From the NCBI GenBank assembly GCA_045614225.1, contig JAZLCO010000022.1, positions 18,728 through 82,727 of the forward strand: a stretch of DNA of 64,000 nucleotides. Reading direction: 5' to 3'. Below are positions 24,882 to 33,836 of the stretch, piece by piece (position 1 is the first letter of the stretch; each line of letters starts with the position of its first letter). The notes under the pieces were generated by a model, which saw only the letters and a list, made by a program, of their open reading frames with translations, searched no databases and was not told the DNA's origin. The position numbers were made by a program, and so were the translations under genes. The DNA comes from UBA9715 sp045614225 (GTDB lineage Bacteria > Actinomycetota > Coriobacteriia > Coriobacteriales > Eggerthellaceae).

Positions 24882-25181
24882 ATGGAACACGCCCAGTACA
24901 TAGTCGAGCAGTTGGAAACTGCGCGCGGAGAACGCGGCATATCGATTGCCGAGCTCGCGCGTAGATCCGACATCCCGGTCAAGAGGCTCGGGTACATTTT
25001 CAACGGCGACAGGCGCTTGCGCGCCGACGAGTTCGTCCGGCTGAGCCTCGTGCTCGGAATACCTATGACGGCGTTCGCGCCCGCGACGATGCTCTCCAAG
25101 CTCGAAGAAGCTGGCAGGAGGACGCTCGAGGATTTCGGCTCAGGAGTCTCTTTCGCCAACATTTTTTCGGACGAGGCGTGA
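24882..25181 (+). CDS. XRE-family helix-turn-helix regulator
   Basis: About 99 residues from the ATG at 24882; a TTG at 24834 would add 16 and neither has a clear ribosome binding site. Residues about 5-60 form a lambda-repressor-type HTH (ISIAELARRSDIPVKRLGYIFNG, then RRLRADEFVRLSLVLGI). The C-terminal part is a short helix with no domain. It lies before the conjugation operon and so may control it. A GC-rich hairpin follows. Confidence 0.75.
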   Translation: MEHAQYIVEQLETARGERGISIAELARRSDIPVKRLGYIFNGDRRLRADEFVRLSLVLGIPMTAFAPATMLSKLEEAGRRTLEDFGSGVSFANIFSDEA

Positions 25182-25204
25182 CGGAAGCCCCCTGCTGACG
25201 AAAT

Positions 25205-25242
25205 GGGGCCCGGCGGCATGATGCGTTGCCCGGCCGGGCCCC
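25205..25242. repeat. GC-rich hairpin before the conjugation operon
   Basis: GGGGCCCGGC (25205-25214) and GCCGGGCCCC (25233-25242) with an 18-base loop. No T-run. It could be a terminator remnant or part of a transfer origin. Confidence 0.5.
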
Positions 25243-25275
25243 GCCAGCGAAAACTACGAAGGCAAGGGGGCCCGC

Positions 25276-25848
25276 ATGGCGAGCGACTACGGTGACGAGT
25301 CCGGCGAGAAGATGCTGGACAACTTCACGAGGTTCGGCGAGCGCATGGGCCTCGCGGCGATGCAGGAACGTTCGAACCGGCTCCAGAGGGCGTTCGAGAA
25401 CGCCAAGAAAGGCGCCAGTGACAAGGCAGCCGAGGAATTCCCCGATTGGGTCGAGCCCAGGGAGTGGGCAAAGCTCGACATGGCGGAATTCAAAAGCATA
25501 GAGGGCTACGACGAGATCAAGCCGATCATCGAGGCAAAACTGCGCGCGCACGGCGTCGAGCCGACGTGGTTCGAGGAGCCTTCGACTGGCAAGGAGTACC
25601 TGCTGTTCAGGATTGCCGACGCGCACGAGGTCTGGGACAGTTTCGACGAGCTCTCCAAGGAGACGGAGGCGGCGTCGAAGAAGGCTGCCGAGAAGCTCAA
25701 GGCGCATATCCGAGAAGACCGCGACGAACGCCCGCTCGACGAAAGGGCGCAGGAAGCCCGCGAAGCCTCCGCCGCGCTCGAGGCGGAACGCGGCGGTGCC
25801 AAGGTCCAGGCGCGCGAGCCGCGCTTCCAGGAACTGAGGTCGAAATGA
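25276..25848 (+). CDS. DUF3801 (PcfB-like) conjugation protein
   Basis: 190 residues, charged and mostly helical. The central part (YDEIKPIIEAKLRAHGVEPTWF, then GKEYLLFRIADAHEVWDSF) fits the DUF3801/PcfB pattern of a short alpha-beta domain. In Gram-positive conjugative elements PcfB-type proteins precede the coupling protein and help recruit the relaxosome. The C-terminal 60 residues are a Lys/Glu/Arg-rich coil. Its stop overlaps the VirD4-like start (ATGA), confirming the partnership. Confidence 0.65.
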   Translation: MASDYGDESGEKMLDNFTRFGERMGLAAMQERSNRLQRAFENAKKGASDKAAEEFPDWVEPREWAKLDMAEFKSIEGYDEIKPIIEAKLRAHGVEPTWFEEPSTGKEYLLFRIADAHEVWDSFDELSKETEAASKKAAEKLKAHIREDRDERPLDERAQEAREASAALEAERGGAKVQAREPRFQELRSK

Positions 25849-27704
25849 CGGGCAAGGCGGGCGGCGTAGCCGCAACGGCCGTCCTGTCCGCGGTCGCCTT
25901 TGCCGTAGCCGACTCGTACGCCGCATGCCTGCTCTCCATGGACGGCCAGCTGATCGAGAACCTGTCCTCCGCGATTGCGGCCCTTCCCCCGTACGTCGCA
26001 TCGAACGGGCCCGTTTCCATGGCGCCCGCGGCGTTGGCCACGGGGCTCCTTGGCGCCTGCGCCGTGTGGATCGCCTGGGCTTACGCGCTCTCCCATGGAA
26101 AGCCCGAGCGCGTCGGGGAGGAGCACGGCAGCGCCAAATGGGGCACGCGCAAAGAGGGGCGCAGGTTCATGAACGAGCGCGACTTCGCCGACAACATCAT
26201 CTTCACCGAGCATTTCGGGCTCGCGATGAGCAGGCCGGACCACAACAGGAAGCTCGAGCGCAACCGCAACGTGCTCGTGGTCGGCGGGTCGGGTTCGGGC
26301 AAGACCCGGGGCTACTTCGAGCCCAACGTCATGCAGATGAACGCCAACTACCTCGTCACCGACCCCAAGGGAGAATCGCTGCCGAGGCTCGGCCACATGC
26401 TCGAGAGTCACGGCTACGAGGTGCTCTCGTTCAACACCGTCGACTTCTCAAGGTCGCTGCACTACAACCCCATCGCCTACGTGCGCGACGAGGCGGACAT
26501 ACTCGAGTTCGTCACGTGCCTCATCGAGAACACGACGGGCGACAAGGACCATGGCGGCGACCCGTTCTGGGAGAACGCCGAGCGCCTCCTCTACGTGGCG
26601 CTCATCGGCTACCTCGTGAAGCACTGCCCCGAGCGGGACAGGTCGCTGTCGGGTTTGGTGACGCTGCTGTCGCTCGCGAAGGCGAAGGAGAACGACGAGG
26701 ATTACAAGAGCCCCCTCGACCTGCTCTTCGACGAGGTCGAAACCGGGAAGCGCTACGTCAAGTCGGCGACGGCATCCGAGCTCGAATACGATTACACGAA
26801 GCGGGACTCGTACTCTCCTTCCGGCGGAGCACACCGCTGGGTCCAGGTCTCCGAGCCCGTGGCCATCGAGGACGATTTCTGCCTCCTGCATTACAAGATG
26901 TTCAAGGACGCCGCCGGCAAGACGCTCAAGTCGATACTCGTGTCGTGCAACACGCGCATGGAGCCCTTCGCCATCCCGCAGGTGCGCGAGCTCGTGAGCT
27001 TCGACGAGATGCACCTCGACAGGCTCGGGGACGCCGGTTCCAGACGGGCCATCTTCGCGATCATGTCCGACACCTCGAGCCTCTACTCGTTCCTGTTCGC
27101 CATCATGATGTGGCAGGCGATGAACATCCTCTGCAAGCGCGCGCTGGTCGAGTTCGGCGGGAGCCTCCCGGTGCCCGTGCAGTTCATGTTCGACGAGTTC
27201 GCGAACATAGGCAAGCTCCCCGACATCGAGAAGGCGGTCGCCGTCATCCGCAGCCGCAACATCTCGATGTCCATCGGGCTCCAGTCGCTTTCCCAGCTCA
27301 AGTCGAAGTACGAAGACGACGCCGCGGTGATCGTCGACTGCTGCGACACCACGCTGTTCCTCGGCGGGAAGTCGACCGAAACCGTCAAGGAGATCTCGGA
27401 GACGGTCGGCAAGCAGACCATCGGCACGGTCACCTGGAACGAGAGCCGGGGCGCTTCGGCGTCGTCCACCCGCAACTGGAACACGCTCGAGCGGGACCTT
27501 ATCCAGGCGGCCGAGGTGGCGAAACTCCCGCGGGACGAGGCGATAGTCCTCATAACGGGTGCCGACCCGCTGAAGGACCGCAAATACGACGTGACCATGC
27601 ACCCGCTGTACGACGAGGTGTACCCGGGGCACGAAGGCGCCAAGCACGCCAGCCCCTACGACTTCCGACCAGGGAGGGCATCGCGAGAGAAGGCCGCCGA
27701 ATGA
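25845..27704 (+). CDS. VirD4/TraG-type conjugation coupling protein
   Basis: 619 residues from the ATG at 25845. Two N-terminal membrane helices (about residues 6-28 and 62-82) anchor it; a YALSHGKPERVGEEHGSAKWG segment follows, as in PcfC/TraG. Walker A is GGSGSGKT near 146, VTDPKGE follows, and the Walker B region carries FMFDEFANIGKLP. The family forms a hexameric ATPase that brings the relaxase-DNA complex to the type IV channel. The length is typical of the Gram-positive type. The gene order DUF3801, VirD4, Maff2, PrgI, VirB4 is that of Firmicutes/Coriobacteria ICEs. Confidence 0.92.
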   Translation: MTGKAGGVAATAVLSAVAFAVADSYAACLLSMDGQLIENLSSAIAALPPYVASNGPVSMAPAALATGLLGACAVWIAWAYALSHGKPERVGEEHGSAKWGTRKEGRRFMNERDFADNIIFTEHFGLAMSRPDHNRKLERNRNVLVVGGSGSGKTRGYFEPNVMQMNANYLVTDPKGESLPRLGHMLESHGYEVLSFNTVDFSRSLHYNPIAYVRDEADILEFVTCLIENTTGDKDHGGDPFWENAERLLYVALIGYLVKHCPERDRSLSGLVTLLSLAKAKENDEDYKSPLDLLFDEVETGKRYVKSATASELEYDYTKRDSYSPSGGAHRWVQVSEPVAIEDDFCLLHYKMFKDAAGKTLKSILVSCNTRMEPFAIPQVRELVSFDEMHLDRLGDAGSRRAIFAIMSDTSSLYSFLFAIMMWQAMNILCKRALVEFGGSLPVPVQFMFDEFANIGKLPDIEKAVAVIRSRNISMSIGLQSLSQLKSKYEDDAAVIVDCCDTTLFLGGKSTETVKEISETVGKQTIGTVTWNESRGASASSTRNWNTLERDLIQAAEVAKLPRDEAIVLITGADPLKDRKYDVTMHPLYDEVYPGHEGAKHASPYDFRPGRASREKAAE

Positions 27705-27886
27705 GGCCGCATGCGGGGAAAACGGTGGCAGCCGGGCGCGGGCGCCCGACCCAGGGCGGGCTTCCAACTCCACCGAGGGGGCCGCCACCTGATACGAAGG
27801 AGCACGAGGCTCCAATGCAGATTGTAAGGCATGGCGCGGCGCTTCCAAACACCAACTGCCGCGCCAGGATACGAAGGAGCACGAAG

Positions 27887-28102
27887 ATGCTTAACAACAT
27901 CATCAGCCTTGTTTCCGGCTGCGTGACGTTCCTGGGCGGCTTCCTGGTCGTCTGGGGAGCCGTGTCGCTGGGCCTCGCCATCCGCGAGCAGCAAGGCGGA
28001 GCCCAAATCGCGAGCGCGATATCCACCATCGCCGGCGGCGCGATCATCATCGCCGCCTCGGTCTACTTCGGGCAGCTCGACACGAGCTGGCTGCCGGCGT
28101 AG
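27887..28102 (+). CDS. Maff2-like small membrane protein (pilin-like)
   Basis: 71 residues with two hydrophobic helices (CVTFLGGFLVVWGAVSLGLA and IASAISTIAGGAIIIAASVYF) joined by a polar turn, matching Maff2/VirB2-like components encoded between VirD4 and PrgI in these elements. GAAGGAGC precedes the ATG at 27887. A second in-frame ATG at 27815 has a near-identical upstream sequence (GATACGAAGGAGCACGA occurs at both), so a 24-residue extension is possible. It probably forms part of the channel or a pilus. Confidence 0.65.
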   Translation: MLNNIISLVSGCVTFLGGFLVVWGAVSLGLAIREQQGGAQIASAISTIAGGAIIIAASVYFGQLDTSWLPA

Positions 28103-28114
28103 GGGGTGTCGGAG

Positions 28115-28528
28115 ATGCTCAGCGTTTCGGTACACAAGGACATAGGCGAGTACACCGAAAAGGTCGTCGGCAAGATGTCGGTGCGGACGCTCGCCTGCAC
28201 GGCGGGAGGCCTCGCCGCATCGGTCGGGGCGGCGGCGGTCAGCTACTTCTGCCTCGGCATCGAGGTCGCCGACGCGACGCTGCCCGTGATGGCATGCTCG
28301 ATGCCGTTCTGGATGGCGGGATTCTGGCGCCCCAAGGGGCTCGTGGCGGAGAAGTTCATCCCGCTATACATGGAGCACGCGCTCACCGACGGCAAGCTCG
28401 TCTACGCGACCGGCAACGGCATAGCGAGCTTGACGGCAGCGGAGAGGCCGAAGCCGAGCCGCAAGGCCCGGCGCAAGGCGAAGCGGAAGGGGGCTGAGCG
28501 GCATGTCCCCTCGAAAGAACAGAGATAA
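28115..28528 (+). CDS. PrgI/VirB3-like membrane protein
   Basis: 137 residues from the ATG at 28115 (AGGGGG 8 bases upstream; a GTG at 28106 is an alternative). SVHKDIGEYTEKVVGKMSVRT leads into two membrane helices (about 30-50 and 57-75), the PrgI pattern. The C-terminal 30 residues are strongly basic (SRKARRKAKRKG) and presumably cytoplasmic. The end overlaps the VirB4-like gene by 26 bases. In the family it sits at the inner-membrane base of the channel and contacts VirB4. Confidence 0.75.
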   Translation: MLSVSVHKDIGEYTEKVVGKMSVRTLACTAGGLAASVGAAAVSYFCLGIEVADATLPVMACSMPFWMAGFWRPKGLVAEKFIPLYMEHALTDGKLVYATGNGIASLTAAERPKPSRKARRKAKRKGAERHVPSKEQR

Positions 28529-31211
28529 CCAGGCCAGGCGCCACATGGCCGAGGAGGGCGCCAAGAAGAAGCCCACGAAGAGGAAGGTCCGGCGGGCGAA
28601 GTCGCTCGATGCGCGCATGCGCGAGCAGGAGAGACAGCTGACCGACCAGACCGTCAACCAGCGGAGGAAGAGGCGCGCCGCCAAGGACGTCTACAGGGCC
28701 ATAGGCTACGACCTCATGTACCGCGACGGCATTTGCCAGGTCGAGGAGGGGCTGTTCAGCCAGACCATCGCCTTCGACGACATCAGCTACCAATCGGCGC
28801 GCGAGGAGAACCAGCAGGCGATATTCTCCGGCTGGTGCCAGCTGTTCGACTACTTCGGCGCGGAGACCTGCGTGCAGCTCAACGTGGTGAACACGCCCAT
28901 CCCTGCATCCGAGATCGGCAGGAAGGCGTTCTTCCGCATGGACGATCCCGACACCGCCGCATATGCGGTCGAGTACAACCGGATCCTCAACGACAAGATG
29001 CGCGAGGGCGTGAGCAACCTCGTACGCGAGCGCTACCTCACGTTCTCGGTGGGGGCGCCCGACGTCGACTCGGCGGTTCCGAAGCTCGCCCGCATGCGCA
29101 CTGACGCAATGCAGACGCTCACCAAGATACGCAGCGGCGCGCGCGTGCTCACGGGCGAGGAGCGGCTGCGCTCCATACACAGCCAGCTGCGCCCTGGCAA
29201 GCCCCTCGCCTTCTCGTGGCCTGCCGTCGGCCCCCGAGGCGTCACGACGAAGGACCTCATCGCGCCGATGTCTCTCGATTTCAAGCCGGAAGGCGCGGCG
29301 ACTTGCTTCAAGAGCGAGGAGACGTGGTGCCAGGTGCTCTCGCTGCACCGTTTCGGAAGCGAGCTTAGTGACCGATGCCTCGCAGAGATCATCGACCTGC
29401 CCATACCGCTCAACGTGACGCTGCACGTCCAGGCGATGGACAAGGCCAAGGCGGTCGCGTTCGTGAAGAAGCGCCTGGCTTGGATGGACAAGGAGATCAT
29501 CGACGAGCAGATGAGCGCCGTGAAGAAGGGCTACGACTTCCAGATACTGCCCAGCGAACTCAAGTATTCAAAGGAGGAGGCCGAGGATTTGCTCGACCAC
29601 CTGCAGAACAAGAACCAGCGCCTGTTCGTCTACACGGGGCTCGTCTACACCTATGCGCCCACGCGCAAGGAGCTCGACGAGCAGGTGATGCAGATCGTCG
29701 CCACGGCGCGGCGCAACTCCATCGAGGTCGACACGCTCGACTACCGCCAGCGCGAGGGCATGAACTCGGTGCTGCCGCTCGGGCACAACCACGTTGAGGT
29801 GTCGCGCATGATGACGACCGCGCAGGTCGCCATCCAGATGCCGTTCGCCACGCAGGAGCTCGCCCAGGAGGGCGGCGGATACTACGGCCAGAACAAGCAG
29901 AGCTCCAACCTGGTGCTGTGCAATCGCAAGCACCTCGCGAGCCCCATGGGGTTCGTGGCAGGCAAGCCCGGGTCCGGAAAGTCGTTCTCCGTCAAGCGCG
30001 AGATCGAGAACACGATACTGGCGTACCCCGAGGACGAGATCATCATCCTCGACCCCGCTGGCGAGTACAGCCCCGTGGTCACCGGCAACGGTGGCGAGTC
30101 GATACGGTTCGCGCCCGACGCCGACACGCACCTGAACCCCTTTGACCTATCGGACGTGGCGCACCAGGCGGGAGCTTCGCAGATGGCCTTCAAAATCGAC
30201 GCTTTCCTGGCGTTGTCATCGGCCACCATGGCGGAGGGATCACAGGGCTTGCCCGAAGCGGACAAGTCCATCATCAGCCGCTGCGTCGAACTCGCGTACG
30301 CGCGCTGCTCTGAAAAGGGGCGCCTGCCCCTGCTCGGCGACTTCTACTCGATACTGCGAGAGCAGCCCGAGCCCGAGGCGCGCGACATCGCCTTGCGCTA
30401 CGAGCGCTATGTGAGGGGCGCGCTGTCGTTCTTCAACCACCCTTCTAACGTCACCTTCGACAAGCGCATCACCAACATCGACTTCAAGGACCTCTCGGAA
30501 AACATGCGGGCCTTCGGCATCATCGCGGTTCTCGAGTGCGTGCGCAACCGCATGTACTACAACTTCGAACGCGGGGTCACGACCTGGCTCTACATCGACG
30601 AGGTGCAGAGCCTGTTCGGGCACCCCGCCATCATCAGCTACTTCAGCAAGTTCTGGGCCGAGGGCCGCAAGTTCAACCTCATATGCACGGGCATCACGCA
30701 GAACAGCGTGTACATGCTCGACCACGAGGAGGCGCGCAACATGGTGCTCAACTCCGATTTCATCCTGCTGCACAAGCAGTCTCCCCTCGACAGGCGCGCT
30801 TGGGCCGAGCTGCTCGACTTCTCCGCCCAGGAGGCCGGCTACATCGACGAGTCCATCAAAGCCGGCGAGGGGCTGCTCATAGCGGGCGGCGCGCGAATCC
30901 CCATCAAGGACGATTTCCCGAAAGGTAAGCTCTACGACCTGTTCAACACCAAGCCCGAGGAGATCGCGGCGGTGAAGCGGGCGAGCAAGTTCGCGGATGC
31001 GCGGCAAGGGCGCAGAGGCTCCCGAGAGGAACGGCCCTCCGCCATGCCGGGGCATGCCAGGCACGCCAGGTCCGGCACGAGCTACGCAAGATCAACCTTC
31101 GACTCGGAAATCCCCGTCGAGGAGCAAGATTACCGCGACAGGCGCAGCGCCGAGCTCGCGGCGGCATACGGGTACGACCTGCATGACGAAGACAGCCAAG
31201 GCGGTTGGTAG
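28503..31211 (+). CDS. VirB4-like type IV secretion ATPase
   Basis: 902 residues. The N-terminal region is basic, then the VirB4 N-domain. Walker A is GKPGSGKS near residue 487 in a GFVAGKPGSGKSFSVKREIE context, IIILDPAGEYSP follows, and Walker B is TWLYIDEVQSLFG near 696. The C-terminal tail (residues 830-900) is Arg/Ser-rich and disordered. VirB4 energises pilus or channel assembly at the membrane. The upstream gene overlaps, and the next gene begins 6 bases before its stop, so translation is coupled along the operon. Confidence 0.92.
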   Translation: MSPRKNRDNQARRHMAEEGAKKKPTKRKVRRAKSLDARMREQERQLTDQTVNQRRKRRAAKDVYRAIGYDLMYRDGICQVEEGLFSQTIAFDDISYQSAREENQQAIFSGWCQLFDYFGAETCVQLNVVNTPIPASEIGRKAFFRMDDPDTAAYAVEYNRILNDKMREGVSNLVRERYLTFSVGAPDVDSAVPKLARMRTDAMQTLTKIRSGARVLTGEERLRSIHSQLRPGKPLAFSWPAVGPRGVTTKDLIAPMSLDFKPEGAATCFKSEETWCQVLSLHRFGSELSDRCLAEIIDLPIPLNVTLHVQAMDKAKAVAFVKKRLAWMDKEIIDEQMSAVKKGYDFQILPSELKYSKEEAEDLLDHLQNKNQRLFVYTGLVYTYAPTRKELDEQVMQIVATARRNSIEVDTLDYRQREGMNSVLPLGHNHVEVSRMMTTAQVAIQMPFATQELAQEGGGYYGQNKQSSNLVLCNRKHLASPMGFVAGKPGSGKSFSVKREIENTILAYPEDEIIILDPAGEYSPVVTGNGGESIRFAPDADTHLNPFDLSDVAHQAGASQMAFKIDAFLALSSATMAEGSQGLPEADKSIISRCVELAYARCSEKGRLPLLGDFYSILREQPEPEARDIALRYERYVRGALSFFNHPSNVTFDKRITNIDFKDLSENMRAFGIIAVLECVRNRMYYNFERGVTTWLYIDEVQSLFGHPAIISYFSKFWAEGRKFNLICTGITQNSVYMLDHEEARNMVLNSDFILLHKQSPLDRRAWAELLDFSAQEAGYIDESIKAGEGLLIAGGARIPIKDDFPKGKLYDLFNTKPEEIAAVKRASKFADARQGRRGSREERPSAMPGHARHARSGTSYARSTFDSEIPVEEQDYRDRRSAELAAAYGYDLHDEDSQGGW

Positions 31212-33010
31212 CGTTGGCCCAGCAGTCGAAGGCTTACAAATCAAGGGCGGTGCTTGAAGCGGCCGACGCGGCGCGCGGAGAGGTCGGCGCGGGGAGCGTC
31301 GCCTCGACCGTCCGCACCGACGCGGTGAGTGCCGGCCTCGTCCGCGGCGGCGACCGCTATGCGGAAACCGCCCGAGGTGCCGGCAAGGCCAAGTCGAACT
31401 CGCACAAGGCAAGTGGGGCCAAAGTTGAGGGCAAGCTTGCGGGGGCGGACGTCCAGGATGCGGGCAGCCCCCATCTACAGCACGAGGGGGATGCGGAAAG
31501 CTCCTCGCCGCTGAAAACCGAGATGCAGGGCAGCCTTCATATGAGGGCCGCCGTGGCGGACGCTGCGATTGAAGAGCTCGACGATTCCGACGAGCTGGAG
31601 GGCATCGCCGGCCTTCACCACGGTGGGCGCGCCATTGCAAACGCAGCGTCTAGTAGGCGAGCCGCCAATGATGCGATTGGCAGTTCGGGTGATGCAGGCC
31701 CGAACGACAAGCAGTTTGGTGCCAGACGTACGGCAGGGGGACGAGGCGCAAAGCGCTTCCAAGGAACGTCCCCCAAAGAATTTAGCCGCTACAGCGCGGA
31801 AGCCAAGGGGCGCGGCCGAAGCTCTGCAGCGCAAAGCGGCACGAAAAAGCGCGCGAAGAAGCGCTCGAAAGCCGACATGGCGAAAACGAGGATGCAGTCC
31901 AGGCGAACATGGGCCGCCGCGCGCGCTGCCCAGAGCGAACAGGCACGTGCGATGACGGCAGCATCTGCGAGCGGGGCCCGCAGGGCCGGTGCCGCCAAAG
32001 CGATTGCGGCCGCAGCGTCATCGGCGGCAGCGCCCCTGGCAGGCGTGCTCGCAGGCGCCGTCTGCTTCATCTTGGCGGCGCTGCTCGTCTCCCAGGCGAT
32101 AAGCGCCCTCTTCGGCTTCTGGGACAACGAGTCCAAGAAGGTCGCGCTGGAAGGCCTGCCCCCATACATCACGATGGAGATGGTCGAGGCCGCGATCGAG
32201 TGCCAGGAGAAGTACGGGCACCCTGCGGGCTGCACCCTAGCTCAGATCATCTGCGAATCCGGCATGGGCGACCGCCTGTCGGGGCTCGCCGCGCAGGACA
32301 ACAACCTGTTCGGCATCAAATGGGCCTCGAGCTTCGGCGGCTGCCCGGAGGTGTCGGGCAAGTCGTCGTGGGCGACCCAGGAGGAATACGGCGGCCAGAC
32401 CGTCACGATCATGGCCGATTTCACCAGCTTCAGATCGTACAGGGACTGCATCGTGTTCCGCTCCCGCGTCCTGCTCGCCAACGAGCGCTACGCGGGAAAC
32501 GCGCTCATACAGGAGGCGATCGCGAGCCACGATTCCGACAAGATGGCCGAAGGCCTCAAGGACGCCGGATACGCCACGAGCTCGTCGTACGTCGAGTCGC
32601 TGAAGACGGCGATGGACGCCTACGGCCTTCGCAGGTTCGACGGCATAAGCCTCGAGGACTACAAGAAAGGCGTTGCCGATGGCAACAAGGTGCTCCAGGC
32701 GGCCTACAGCCAGCTCGGCGTCCCCTACGTGTGGGGCGGTACCAGCCCCGGGGTCGGGTTGGACTGCTCTGGCCTCACGCAATGGTGCTACGCGCAGGCA
32801 GGGGTCAGCATCCCCCGGAACTCGGAGGACCAGGCCGCAGCCGGCAGGAAGGTGCCGCTCTCGCAAGCGAGGCCGGGCGACATCCTATGGCGGCCAGGGC
32901 ACGTCGCGCTGTACATCGGAGGTGACGAGTACATACACGAGCCGCAATCCGGGGACGTGTGCCGCAAGGCGACCGGCATCGCCTACTTCGATTGCGCGGT
33001 CCAATTCTAA
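31205..33010 (+). CDS. Conjugal cell-wall hydrolase: glucosaminidase plus NlpC/P60
   Basis: 601 residues from a TTG overlapping the VirB4 gene (TTG at 31214 is an alternative). Residues 1-270 are cytoplasmic, low-complexity and basic, unusually long for this protein type. One membrane helix follows at about 280-305. Outside is a glucosaminidase-type domain (CTLAQIICESGMG, NNLFGIKW) and then NlpC/P60 with catalytic Cys in DCSGL (near 521), His in GHVALYIG (near 565) and a third residue in YIHEP. It would open the peptidoglycan for the transfer channel, like VirB1/CwlT/TcpG proteins. Confidence 0.9.
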   Translation: MVALAQQSKAYKSRAVLEAADAARGEVGAGSVASTVRTDAVSAGLVRGGDRYAETARGAGKAKSNSHKASGAKVEGKLAGADVQDAGSPHLQHEGDAESSSPLKTEMQGSLHMRAAVADAAIEELDDSDELEGIAGLHHGGRAIANAASSRRAANDAIGSSGDAGPNDKQFGARRTAGGRGAKRFQGTSPKEFSRYSAEAKGRGRSSAAQSGTKKRAKKRSKADMAKTRMQSRRTWAAARAAQSEQARAMTAASASGARRAGAAKAIAAAASSAAAPLAGVLAGAVCFILAALLVSQAISALFGFWDNESKKVALEGLPPYITMEMVEAAIECQEKYGHPAGCTLAQIICESGMGDRLSGLAAQDNNLFGIKWASSFGGCPEVSGKSSWATQEEYGGQTVTIMADFTSFRSYRDCIVFRSRVLLANERYAGNALIQEAIASHDSDKMAEGLKDAGYATSSSYVESLKTAMDAYGLRRFDGISLEDYKKGVADGNKVLQAAYSQLGVPYVWGGTSPGVGLDCSGLTQWCYAQAGVSIPRNSEDQAAAGRKVPLSQARPGDILWRPGHVALYIGGDEYIHEPQSGDVCRKATGIAYFDCAVQF

Positions 33011-33029
33011 ACAGACAAGGAGATGAGAG

Positions 33030-33830
33030 ATGGATAGGAAGAACAAGGCAATGCTCATCGCGGCGATTGGCGCCGTCGTCGTGCTCATCGTGAGCTCTGC
33101 AGTTAGATGCGCGGTGTCGAGGGCGGCCGACGTCCCAGGCGACAGCAGCCAGTCAACCCAGGCGGAAAGCGCCCAAGCGACCGAAACATCCGCGAGCCTG
33201 GGGAGCATTGCAAGTGAAGCGAAAGAAAGCTCCGAAAGCGCCGCTTCGAGCGGGGAGGCCGGAGAGGCCCCCGAAGAAGAGATCCTGAAGCAGCTGCGCT
33301 CACACGCGTGGCAGGCGGAAGGCGATTCGGGAACGACGATCGCGTTTCGCGAGGGCGGCTTCGTGGAATCGAACACTGACGGGGTCAAAGTAACGGCGGT
33401 CGAAGTGAAGGGCGCAACGGTGTCTGAAGGTCATGCGAGCCTCGACGTAGAGCTCATGCGCGACGGGGAGGAGCCCTTCTCCTCCCTCATAGCGATAGAC
33501 AAGGGGGCCGGCGGCCTCGTTGTCAGCTGTGACGGGTTCGCAAACTGCCCGACGTACGTCGAGGGAGACGCCACCGGAAAACCCGTATCCGTCGAGGGCG
33601 TGGCCGATTCTTACGCAAATCTCATCGACACCAAGACGGACGAGCTCGCCGCTTCCATTGACGCTTACTGCAAGGACCATGTACCCACCGCGACCAAGGC
33701 GTCGTTCGATGGCGAAGTGTTCCTCGACATCCCTGGAGGGCGCGTTATGGCGACGTTCCACTGCGACGACAAGGCCTCGACGATTCTCTCCGTGACATAC
33801 GCCGGCGGCGCGTTCTCGGTGGCTGGGTAG
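33030..33830 (+). CDS. Membrane-anchored conjugation-operon protein, unknown family
   Basis: 266 residues. A single N-terminal helix (AMLIAAIGAVVVLIVSSAV) is followed by a Ser/Ala/Glu-rich linker (about 35-85), then a soluble extracytoplasmic domain of about 180 residues with LRSHAWQAEGDSGTTIAFREG, resembling the DUF4767/lipocalin-like beta domains of surface proteins, though no family is certain. An AAGGAGATGAGAG leader precedes the ATG. Position between the wall hydrolase and the VirB6-like gene suggests a VirB8/TcpC-like or accessory role at the outer face. Confidence 0.6.
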   Translation: MDRKNKAMLIAAIGAVVVLIVSSAVRCAVSRAADVPGDSSQSTQAESAQATETSASLGSIASEAKESSESAASSGEAGEAPEEEILKQLRSHAWQAEGDSGTTIAFREGGFVESNTDGVKVTAVEVKGATVSEGHASLDVELMRDGEEPFSSLIAIDKGAGGLVVSCDGFANCPTYVEGDATGKPVSVEGVADSYANLIDTKTDELAASIDAYCKDHVPTATKASFDGEVFLDIPGGRVMATFHCDDKASTILSVTYAGGAFSVAG

Positions 33831-33836
33831 GCAACC

